From positions 1 through 12,398 of the forward strand of contig JANXVP010000497.1 in assembly GCA_025351615.1 (NCBI GenBank): DNA of 12,398 bases, written 5' to 3'. Positions 5,990-12,398 of the stretch are shown one piece after another. A model generated the notes under the pieces. The model searched no databases. It was given only the letters and a program-made list of their open reading frames with translations, and was not told the origin of the DNA. Made by a program: the position numbers and the translations under genes. Each line of letters begins with the position of its first letter. Position 1 is the stretch's first letter. This DNA comes from Ramlibacter sp. Lineage in GTDB: Bacteria; Pseudomonadota; Gammaproteobacteria; Burkholderiales; Burkholderiaceae_C.

Positions 5990-6087
5990 GCGCCGATTAC
6001 ACCGCAATCCGCACCAGTCAGGGGCGTGAAAATGGCAGTGCGTGGGGACAACCCTGTACCGGGCGGCGCATTCCCGCAGCTATAACC

Positions 6088-6996
6088 GTGACGACAACCA
6101 ACGACCGGGCCCGTCCATTGCTGCAATTCATTCAACTGGTGATCAGCGGCATCGCGCAAGGGTGCATCTACGGGCTAATCGCGCTGGGATTCGTGCTGAT
6201 CTACAAGGCCACCGAAACCGTCAGCTTCGCCCAAGGCGAGCTGATGATGCTGGGGGCGTTTTGCGGCCTGGCATTGATGTCGCTGTTCGGCTTTTCGTTC
6301 TGGCTGGCGGTGCTGGGCGCGATCGTTGCCATGGCGCTGTTCGGCATGCTGCTCGAGCTGGCCGTGATCCGTCCGATCCTCGGCCAGCCCGCCTTCTCGA
6401 TCGTGATGCTCACCATCGGCATCGGCTATGTGGCGCGCGGCCTGATCACCACCATTCCCGGCATCGGCACCGAAACCCACACCCTGCCTGTGCCGTACAA
6501 GGACCAGGTGTGGAGCGCCGGCCCGCTGCTGCTCAACGCCGAGCAGATGGTGGTGATCGGCGCCACCGCCGTGCTGTGCCTGCTGTTGTTCGCAGTGTTC
6601 CGCTACAGCAAGGTCGGCATCGCGATGCAGGCCACGTCGCAAAACCAGCTCGCCGCCTACTACATGGGCATTCCGGTGAAGAAGCTCAACACGCTGGTGT
6701 GGGGCCTGGCGGCCGCAGTCGCCGCCGTTGCCGGCCTGCTGCTGGCACCGATCACTTTCGTGCACGCGAACATGGGCTTCATCGGACTGAAGGCGTTTCC
6801 GGCCGCGGTGGTCGGCGGCTTCGGCAGCCTGCCTGGCGCCATCGTCGGCGGGCTGGTCATCGGCATCGTCGAATCGCTCTCAGGCTTCTACCTGCCCGAA
6901 GGTTTCAAGGACACGGCCGCGTACATCGTGGTGTTGGTGATGCTGATGGTCAAACCGAACGGGTTGTTCGGGGAGAAGCTGAGAAAAAAGGTCTAG
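6088..6996 (+). CDS. livH: LivH-type ABC transporter permease
   Basis: A 302-residue inner-membrane permease of the branched-chain amino acid (HAAT) ABC importer family, pairing with the LivM-type permease. Hydrophobic helices fill the chain. The N-terminal ISGIAQGCIYGLIALGFVLIYKATE region and the FAQGELMMLGAF block (47-58) are classic LivH. The cytoplasmic loop GIAMQATSQNQLAAYYMGIP (177-196) is the ATPase-contacting loop, and VVGGFGSLPGAIVGG (241-255) precedes the last helices. Translation appears to start at GTG 6088, which lacks a good Shine-Dalgarno; no upstream in-frame ATG exists before the divergent gene. A TATAAC just before the start has no matching -35, so I cannot name a promoter in 5990-6087. 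It is the first gene of the operon. Confidence 0.92.
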   Translation: MTTTNDRARPLLQFIQLVISGIAQGCIYGLIALGFVLIYKATETVSFAQGELMMLGAFCGLALMSLFGFSFWLAVLGAIVAMALFGMLLELAVIRPILGQPAFSIVMLTIGIGYVARGLITTIPGIGTETHTLPVPYKDQVWSAGPLLLNAEQMVVIGATAVLCLLLFAVFRYSKVGIAMQATSQNQLAAYYMGIPVKKLNTLVWGLAAAVAAVAGLLLAPITFVHANMGFIGLKAFPAAVVGGFGSLPGAIVGGLVIGIVESLSGFYLPEGFKDTAAYIVVLVMLMVKPNGLFGEKLRKKV

Positions 6997-7003
6997 ACCT
7001 TGT

Positions 7004-7043
7004 GTGACAGACCAAGAATTGCGGAGCAATTTTGCTCTGTCAC
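7004..7043 (+). repeat. Long hairpin between livH and livM
   Basis: GTGACAGA (7004-7011) pairs exactly with TCTGTCAC (7036-7043). Inside, AATTGC (7017-7022) pairs with GCAATT (7026-7031) around a GGA loop, with a G-T pair and small bulge between the two stems. There is no T-run after it, so it is not a classical intrinsic terminator. It could be an mRNA-stabilising hairpin that sets livH/livM ratio, or a dispersed REP-like palindrome. Two nested perfect arms make chance unlikely. Confidence 0.75.
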
Positions 7044-7083
7044 CAACGCCTTGTCCTTCTGATATTTTTCCTGCTGATTAAAT

Positions 7084-8160
7084 ATGCGATTCATCTTCAA
7101 GACCGACTACGGCCAGGACATCAAGCTGGCGCGCCACGGCGGCCATGTGTTCTGGTATGGCGCGCTCGGGCTGCTGCTGGTCGCCGCGCCCTGGGTCGTT
7201 CCGGAATACTGGCTGGCGCAACTGACATTCGTGCTGATCTACGGCATCGTCGGACTCGGCCTGATGCTGCTGGCCGGGTTCACAGGCCTGTTCTCGCTCG
7301 GCCATGCAGCCTTCCTGGGAGTCGGCGCCTACACCCAGGCCTACCTCACCAGCCACGCCGTTCCCTTCCCGATCGCGCTGGCCGGTGCAGCCGCGCTGTC
7401 GGCAGTGGTCGGGGTTGTGGTCGGCCTGCCGGCACTGCGGGTGAAGGGCATCTACCTCGGTATAGCGACCTTGTCCTTCGGCTTCATCGTCGAGGAAGTT
7501 TTCGCACGCTGGGAAAGCGTCACCGGCGGCAACGCCGGCAAACGCGTGGCGGCGCCGGAGCTGTTCGGCTGGTCGCTGGGCTCCGGCGGCGCCTTCTATT
7601 TTTTGTGCCTGGCGATCGCGGTGGTCGCGACACTGGCTATTCTCAACTTGTTGCGCTCGCCGACTGGCCGCGCCTTCGTCGCCATCCGCGACTCCGAAAT
7701 CTCGGCGCAGAGCATGGGCATCCACCTCGCGCGTTACAAGACGCTGTCGTTCGCCCTGTCGGCGGCGCTGGCCGGCATCGGCGGCGCGCTTTACGCGCAC
7801 AAGCTGCAGTTCATTTCGCCCGACCAGTTCAACATCCTGCAATCGATCGACCTGTTGCTGATGATCGTGGTCGGCGGCCTGGGCTCGGTGCACGGCGCAT
7901 TTCTGGGCGCCATCTTCCTGATCTCGATGCCGCAACTGATCTCGCTGACCAAGGACCATCTGCCCCCGGTGATCGGACAGGCGCCCGGGCTGCAGTCCGT
8001 GGTGTATGGCGCGGTGCTGATCGCCTTCGTGCTGTTCGAGCCGCTTGGCATCTACGGCCGCTGGCTGAAGATCCGCACCTGGTTTCAGCTGTTTCCGTTC
8101 TACCGCAAGGGCCTGTTCAAGCGGCAGAAGAGTTTCACCAGATCGGACAGGTTGAGATGA
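7084..8160 (+). CDS. livM: LivM-type ABC transporter permease
   Basis: A 358-residue inner-membrane permease, partner of LivH in the importer channel. Helices begin at about 24. GFTGLFSLGHAAFLGVGAY (65-83) is the LivM signature, with GLPALRVKGIYLGIATLSF (114-132) and the ATPase-contacting loop from about 193 to 213 (RAFVAIRDSEISAQSMGI). The C-terminal tail after 340 is basic and cytoplasmic. A leader of 87 bases with a strong hairpin separates it from livH, and no clear Shine-Dalgarno precedes ATG 7084. Its TGA overlaps the livG ATG (ATGA at 8157-8160), indicating translational coupling. Confidence 0.93.
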   Translation: MRFIFKTDYGQDIKLARHGGHVFWYGALGLLLVAAPWVVPEYWLAQLTFVLIYGIVGLGLMLLAGFTGLFSLGHAAFLGVGAYTQAYLTSHAVPFPIALAGAAALSAVVGVVVGLPALRVKGIYLGIATLSFGFIVEEVFARWESVTGGNAGKRVAAPELFGWSLGSGGAFYFLCLAIAVVATLAILNLLRSPTGRAFVAIRDSEISAQSMGIHLARYKTLSFALSAALAGIGGALYAHKLQFISPDQFNILQSIDLLLMIVVGGLGSVHGAFLGAIFLISMPQLISLTKDHLPPVIGQAPGLQSVVYGAVLIAFVLFEPLGIYGRWLKIRTWFQLFPFYRKGLFKRQKSFTRSDRLR

Positions 8161-8996
8161 GCGCGCCGTTCCCTCGCCAGGCCCCGGACGAACCGGGAGC
8201 CGTTCTGCTGTCGGCCAAAAACCTCAGCGTTCGTTTCGGCGGCGTGCTGGCCGTCAACAACGTCAGCTTCGACGTCAAGCGCGGCGAGGTATTCACGCTG
8301 ATCGGCCCCAACGGCGCGGGCAAGACGACGGTCTTCAACCTGATCAGCCGCATCTACACGCCGACCGCGGGCAGCATCGAATTCGCCGGCCAGGTCCTGA
8401 CCGACCAGCCGCCGCACAGGATCGCCTCGCTCGGCATCGCGCGCACCTTCCAGAACATCGAACTGTTCGAGCACGCCACGGTGCTGCACAACCTGTTGAT
8501 CGGCCGGCATACCCACAGCCGCAGCGGCATCTGGAGCGAGATGCTCTTCACCGGCAAGGTGCGCCGGGCCGAACTCGCGGCCCGCGAAAAGGTGGAGCGC
8601 ATCATCGAGCTGCTGGACCTGCAGCACCACCGGGATGCGATGGTGGCAGGCCTGCCGTATGGCGTGCGCAAGGTGGTGGAGATGGCGCGGGCGCTGTGCA
8701 CCGAGCCCAGGCTGCTGCTGCTGGACGAACCGTCGTCGGGCCTGAACGTGGAAGAGACCGACGACATGGCGTTCTGGATCCAGGACATCCGGCATGAACT
8801 GGGCATCACCGTGCTGATGGTGGAACACGACATGAGCCTGGTCTCCAAGGTGTCGGATCGGGTGCTGGCGATGAATCAGGGCGAAGTGCTGACGACCGGC
8901 ACGCCGCGCGAGGTGCAGAACGATCCCGGCGTGATCGAGGCCTATCTCGGCTCCGTCGAAGACGTGGCGTCACTGCGCCGGGAGGCCGGCTTATGA
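8157..8996 (+). CDS. livG: LivG-type ABC transporter ATPase
   Basis: A 279-residue ATPase that powers the importer together with LivF. Motifs in order: Walker A GPNGAGKTT (50-58), Q-loop Q99 in ARTFQN, degenerate signature LPYGVRK (166-172) as is normal for LivG, Walker B LLLLDEP (186-192), and H-loop H224 in VEHDMSLV. NQGEVLTTGTP (240-250) and VIEAYLG (259-265) are the usual LivG C-terminal marks. The start is the ATG that overlaps the livM stop; the frame is open far upstream inside livM, but that stretch is out-of-frame shadow. The stop overlaps the livF start by ATGA (8993-8996). Confidence 0.95.
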   Translation: MSAPFPRQAPDEPGAVLLSAKNLSVRFGGVLAVNNVSFDVKRGEVFTLIGPNGAGKTTVFNLISRIYTPTAGSIEFAGQVLTDQPPHRIASLGIARTFQNIELFEHATVLHNLLIGRHTHSRSGIWSEMLFTGKVRRAELAAREKVERIIELLDLQHHRDAMVAGLPYGVRKVVEMARALCTEPRLLLLDEPSSGLNVEETDDMAFWIQDIRHELGITVLMVEHDMSLVSKVSDRVLAMNQGEVLTTGTPREVQNDPGVIEAYLGSVEDVASLRREAGL

Positions 8997-9781
8997 CCGT
9001 GCCCATCACCGACCAGCCGGTCCTTAAACTGATGAACGTCGAGTCCGCCTACGGGCCGGTCAAGGCGATCCGCGGGGTCAGCCTGCAGGTGCGGCGCGGT
9101 GAAATCGCGACGGTGCTCGGCTCCAACGGCGCCGGCAAGAGCACGATCCTGAAAACGATCTCCGGCATCATCGACCCGCGCAAGGGAAGCATCGAATTCA
9201 AGGGCAGTCCGATCACCGCGCGAGACCCGGCCTTCATCGTGCAGCAAGGCCTGTCGCACGTGCCAGAGGGACGCGAAGTTTTTGCGCTGCTCAGCGTGCG
9301 CGACAACCTGGCGATGGGCGCCTACACCCGAAGCGACCGCGATGGCGCGGCCCGGGACATGGAAACCGTCTTCGGCTACTTTCCGATCTTGCGCGAGCGC
9401 GCCACGCAGCACGCAGGGCTGCTGTCTGGCGGCCAGCAGCAGATGTTGGCAATCTCGCGCGCGCTGATGGCGGCGCCCGACCTGATCCTGCTGGACGAGC
9501 CGAGCCTGGGACTGTCGCCCAAGCTGACCCGCGAGATCTTCGAGATCGTGGTGCGAATCAATCGCGAGCGCGGCACCACCATCCTGCTGGTGGAGCAGAA
9601 CGCCAACATGGCGCTCAACGCCGCGGACTACGGATATGTCCTGGAAAATGGACGCATCGTGATGGAAGACACCTGCGCCAGGCTGCGTGACAAGGACGAC
9701 ATCAAGGAGTTCTATCTCGGCATGAAGGAAGCCGGCGTGCGCGGCGAGCGGCGCTGGAAGAAGAAGAAGAACTGGCGATGA
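8993..9781 (+). CDS. livF: LivF-type ABC transporter ATPase
   Basis: A 262-residue ATPase, second subunit of the nucleotide-binding pair. Walker A GSNGAGKST (43-51), HVPEGREVF (89-97), signature LSGGQQQ (144-150), Walker B LILLDEP (164-170). The H-loop position carries Gln (VEQN, 200-203), which is standard in LivF. The end is unusual: after EFYLGMKE the chain continues into a basic tail, GERRWKKKKNWR (251-262), beyond the usual LivF terminus. The start ATG overlaps the livG stop, and the last bases overlap a short downstream mini-ORF. Confidence 0.94.
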   Translation: MTVPITDQPVLKLMNVESAYGPVKAIRGVSLQVRRGEIATVLGSNGAGKSTILKTISGIIDPRKGSIEFKGSPITARDPAFIVQQGLSHVPEGREVFALLSVRDNLAMGAYTRSDRDGAARDMETVFGYFPILRERATQHAGLLSGGQQQMLAISRALMAAPDLILLDEPSLGLSPKLTREIFEIVVRINRERGTTILLVEQNANMALNAADYGYVLENGRIVMEDTCARLRDKDDIKEFYLGMKEAGVRGERRWKKKKNWR

Positions 9782-9804
9782 ACGACGACTCTGACAGCCC
9801 ATGA
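9778..9804 (+). other. 8-codon mini-ORF bridging livF and the ligase gene
   Basis: ATG 9778 overlaps the livF TGA (ATGA). The frame reads MNDDSDSP and its TGA (9802-9804) overlaps the ATG of the ligase gene (ATGA at 9801-9804). The ligase start has no visible Shine-Dalgarno, so ribosomes finishing livF could be handed on through this peptide. It may equally be chance: no homology can be judged in 8 residues. Confidence 0.35.
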
Positions 9805-11657
9805 GCAACCTCTGGAACCTTTCCGGCCTCCAGCCCGAGACGCGCATCGTCCTCGAGGGCGAAACCATTCCGGCAATGTTCTGGAACGGCGTCGCCAAGC
9901 GCGGCGAGCAGGTCTGGATGCGGCAGAAGCAGCTGGGCATCTGGCGCGCCTGGAGCTGGACGCAGACCGGCAACGCGGTGCGCGAGGCTGCGGGAGGCCT
10001 GCTGGCGCTGGGCTTCCAGCCCGGCGATACCGCCTCCATCCTGTCCAACACCGTGATCGAATGGGTGCTGGCGGACATCGCGGTCCTGTCTTGCGGCGGC
10101 GTCTCCAACGGCATCTATCCGACCGACGCGGCGTCGCAGGTGCATTACCTGTGCGAGGACTCCGTCACCAGCATCCTGTTCGTAGAAGACGACGAGCAGC
10201 TCGACAAGGCGCTCGAAGTCCGCCCGCAATTGCCCGGCCTGAAGAAGATCGTCGTCTTCGACATGGAAGGCCTGCGCGACCTCGACGACGCGGACGTGAT
10301 CAGCTTCGACCGCTTGCGCGAGTTGGGGCGCGAGTACAACGCCGCACATCGCGAGGCGGTGATGGAGCGAGTCCGCGCCTGCCGGCCGCAGGACCTGGCG
10401 ATCCTGGTCTACACCTCCGGCACCACCGGCAAGCCCAAGGGTGCGATGCACAGCCACAAGGGCCTGGTCTACACCGTCCATGGCTACAACACGCTGGTGG
10501 CGCAGGACGAGCGCGACGAGCGCATGTGCTTCCTGCCGCTGTGCCACATCGCGGAGCGCATGGGCGGCGAGTACCACGCGCTCTACACCGGCGCCATCCT
10601 CAACTTCGTCGAGAATCCGGAAACGGTCCCTGAGAACGTGCGCGAGATTTCGCCCACGGTCTTCACCGCCGTGCCGCGCGTCTGGGAGAAGTTCTATTCC
10701 GGCGTGATGATCGCGCTGAAGGAATCCAGTCCGCTGCAGCAAGCCGCCTACGGCTGGGGCATCGGCGTCGGTACGCAGATCGCCGCCCAGGTGCTGGCCG
10801 GCGAAGCCGTCGGCAGTTTCCTGAAGTTCAAGTTCACGCTGGCGCGCTGGATCGCACTGAACAACGTGCGCAAGATGATCGGCATCCACCGCTCGCGTTT
10901 CCTGGTCACCGGCGCCGCGCCGATCTCGCCCGATCTGGTGAAGTGGTACCTGGCGCTGGGCGTCCCGATGCTCGAGGTCTGGGGCATGACGGAGTCGTGC
11001 GGAGCCGCAACGGGCGTGCCAGCGACGCGCATGAAACCCGGCTCGATCGGCCCAGCCGCCTCTTACAACGAAGTGAGGCTCGACCCGGCCACCGGCGAGA
11101 TCCTGGTGCGCGGCGGCAATGTCTTCATGGGTTACCTGAACCTGCCGGAAAAGACTGCCGAGACCATCGATGCCGACGGCTGGCTGCACACCGGCGACGT
11201 CGGGCTGATGGACGATGAAGGGTTCTTCCGCATCACCGACCGGATGAAAGACATCATCATCACGGCGGGCGGCAAGAACATCACGCCCAGCGAGCTGGAG
11301 AACGAGCTCAAATTCTCGCCCTACATCACCGACGCGGTGGTGACCGGCGACAAGCGGCCCTACCTGACGGTGATCGTGATGATCGACCAGGAGAACGTCG
11401 AGAAGTTCGCGCAGGACAACGACGTGCCGTTCGGCAACTACGCCAGCCTGACGCGCGCGGCCGAAGTGCAGGCGCTGATCCAGGCCGACCTCGACCGCGT
11501 GAACAAGAAGTTCGCGCGTGTCGAGCAGATCAAGAAGTTCTGGCTGCTCGACATGCAGCTCAGTGCCGAAGACGAGGAACTCACGCCCACGCTCAAGCTC
11601 AAGCGCAAGCTCGTCGAGAAGAAATACGCCACGCAGGTCGAGGCCATGTACCGCTGA
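9801..11657 (+). CDS. Long-chain-type acyl-CoA synthetase (AMP-forming)
   Basis: A 618-residue adenylate-forming ligase expected to activate a carboxylic acid with ATP to an acyl-AMP and then to acyl-CoA. The P-loop YTSGTTGKPKG (204-214) is complete. Others are GAAPIS (371-376), WGMTES (394-399), GWLHTGD (460-466, D466 binds ribose), TDRMKDIIITAGGKNITP (479-496, R481) and a C-terminal lysine in LTPTLKLKRK (594-603), probably K599. The length and the extended middle part fit the COG1022 long-chain group rather than the short FadD group. Its position between livF and a periplasmic binding protein suggests it acts on the imported substrate; chain length or aromaticity cannot be read from sequence. 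Starts at an ATGA overlap; 33 bases follow before the next gene. Confidence 0.93.
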   Translation: MSNLWNLSGLQPETRIVLEGETIPAMFWNGVAKRGEQVWMRQKQLGIWRAWSWTQTGNAVREAAGGLLALGFQPGDTASILSNTVIEWVLADIAVLSCGGVSNGIYPTDAASQVHYLCEDSVTSILFVEDDEQLDKALEVRPQLPGLKKIVVFDMEGLRDLDDADVISFDRLRELGREYNAAHREAVMERVRACRPQDLAILVYTSGTTGKPKGAMHSHKGLVYTVHGYNTLVAQDERDERMCFLPLCHIAERMGGEYHALYTGAILNFVENPETVPENVREISPTVFTAVPRVWEKFYSGVMIALKESSPLQQAAYGWGIGVGTQIAAQVLAGEAVGSFLKFKFTLARWIALNNVRKMIGIHRSRFLVTGAAPISPDLVKWYLALGVPMLEVWGMTESCGAATGVPATRMKPGSIGPAASYNEVRLDPATGEILVRGGNVFMGYLNLPEKTAETIDADGWLHTGDVGLMDDEGFFRITDRMKDIIITAGGKNITPSELENELKFSPYITDAVVTGDKRPYLTVIVMIDQENVEKFAQDNDVPFGNYASLTRAAEVQALIQADLDRVNKKFARVEQIKKFWLLDMQLSAEDEELTPTLKLKRKLVEKKYATQVEAMYR

Positions 11658-11690
11658 CCGCACTTTCCACCACCTCAACGGAGACCCGCC

Positions 11691-12398
11691 ATGAAACCCG
11701 TGCTGACCCCCATCACCACTCTGCTGGCCACCCTGCTGGCTGCAATCGCCGGCACCGCCTTCGCCGCCGAACAACAAGGCGTGAGCAAGACCGAGATCGT
11801 CATCGGTTCGATCCAGGACCTGTCGGGCCCGCTCGCCGGCTTCGGCAAGCAGATCAGGAACGGCATGCTGCTGCGCGTGGACGAAATCAACGAGCAGGGC
11901 GGCGTGAACGGCCGCAAGCTCAAGCTGCTGATCGAGGACTCGGGTTACGACCCGAAGAAGGCGGTGCTCGCAGCGCAGAAGCTCGTCAACCAGGACAAGA
12001 TCTTCATCATGGCCGGCCACCTGGGCACGGCCCAGAACAACGCGGCCATGCCGGTGCAGTTCGAGAAGAACATCATCAACTTCTACCCGGTGACGGCGGC
12101 CCGCGAGATGTACGAGCCGTTCAACCGCCTCAAGTACGCTTTCGCCGCCACCTACTTCGACCAGATGCGCGGCGCGGTGCCGAAAATGGTCAAGGAAAAG
12201 GCGGCGAAGAAGGTCTGCACGATCTACCAAGACGACGAGTTCGGGCTCGAAGTGGTGCGCGGCGCCGAGGCGGGGCTGAAGACGATGGGCGTGGAGTTCA
12301 CTGAAAAGACGAGCTACAAACGCGGCGCGACCGACTTCTCTTCCCAGGTGGCGCGCATGAAGGCGGCGGGCTGCGACTTCGTGGTGCTGGGCACCATC
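11691..12398 (+). CDS. Periplasmic binding protein of the Liv-type importer (partial)
   Basis: The frame starts at ATG 11691, with GGAG (11680-11683) 7 bases ahead, and runs 236 codons to the right edge without a stop. Residues 1-25 are a Sec signal peptide (LLATLLAAIAGTAFA, cleavage likely after AFA). The mature part is a type I periplasmic binding fold (Peripla_BP_6, LivJ/LivK-like): IVIGSIQDLSGPLAGFGKQ (36-54), INEQGGVNGRKLKLLIED (67-84), YDPKKAV (86-92) and FAATYFDQMRGAV (151-163). It should capture the ligand and deliver it to LivHMGF. About 130-150 residues are likely missing, judging from family length. Family members bind amino acids, amides, urea or aromatic acids. The usual ligand-contact segment near AGHLGTAQN (108-116) looks unlike the Ser/Thr-rich version in LivJ, which agrees with a non-amino-acid ligand but does not prove it. 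Confidence 0.93.
   Translation, partial: MKPVLTPITTLLATLLAAIAGTAFAAEQQGVSKTEIVIGSIQDLSGPLAGFGKQIRNGMLLRVDEINEQGGVNGRKLKLLIEDSGYDPKKAVLAAQKLVNQDKIFIMAGHLGTAQNNAAMPVQFEKNIINFYPVTAAREMYEPFNRLKYAFAATYFDQMRGAVPKMVKEKAAKKVCTIYQDDEFGLEVVRGAEAGLKTMGVEFTEKTSYKRGATDFSSQVARMKAAGCDFVVLGTI

Noticed and set aside
5990..6087. Sigma-70 promoter for the liv operon at TATAAC (6081-6086)
   Set aside because: No acceptable -35 is found at 16-18 bases and the hexamer almost touches the start codon, so I could not support it.
7004..7043. Intrinsic terminator between livH and livM
   Set aside because: The hairpin is strong, but no T-run follows and the next genes clearly belong to the same transport system.
7032..8156. 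Long in-frame extension upstream of LivG
   Set aside because: It is the out-of-frame shadow of livM; LivG begins normally at the ATGA overlap.
9702..12230. 842-codon open frame on the - strand across the ligase and binding protein genes
   Set aside because: It lies opposite two genes with complete family motifs, and its His/Asp/Arg/Val-rich composition is typical of the antisense frame of GC-rich coding DNA.

Overview
The window looks like chromosomal DNA from a GC-rich betaproteobacterium, probably order Burkholderiales. This is inferred from the family make-up (Atm1-type exporter, YciA thioesterase, a liv-type ABC operon fused to an acyl-CoA ligase gene) and from an integron integrase that reads like a relative of class 1 IntI. 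No rRNA or other marker fixes the genus.

Left region (1-2788): the front end of an integron. A complete integrase gene, intI (1742-2788, +), carries all expected catalytic residues and has a CTGT-N8-ACAG LexA-type box just upstream of its start. An attI region with a canonical GTTAGGC core lies on its other side. Two complete gene cassettes and the start of a third follow, all read leftwards (- strand) away from intI. Cassette 1 (982-1585) encodes a two-helix membrane protein resembling DUF3592. Cassette 2 (360-981) encodes a membrane-anchored protein resembling DUF6680. Cassette 3 (from 359 to beyond the left edge) encodes a TPR-like protein. Two attC sites (976-1062 and 354-431) separate them; both are imperfect palindromes bounded by core sites, and the stop codon of each upstream ORF lies inside the attC R'' box. 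The array continues off the window.

Middle region (2808-5989): ordinary chromosomal genes. An Atm1-type ABC exporter (-) ends 19 bases from the intI stop and is divergent from a YciA-type acyl-CoA thioesterase (+). The thioesterase overlaps tail to tail with a crotonase-family gene (-) that lacks one of the two classical enoyl-CoA hydratase glutamates.

Right region (6088-12398): one rightward operon, livH-livM-livG-livF-acyl-CoA ligase-periplasmic binding protein (cut by the right edge). Short ATGA overlaps link livM/livG/livF, and an 8-codon mini-ORF with ATGA overlaps at both ends bridges livF to the ligase. A long hairpin without a U-tract sits between livH and livM. With the neighbouring thioesterase and crotonase, the gene content suggests uptake and CoA activation of a carboxylic acid (fatty or aromatic) rather than simple branched-chain amino acid transport. 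That is inference from context.
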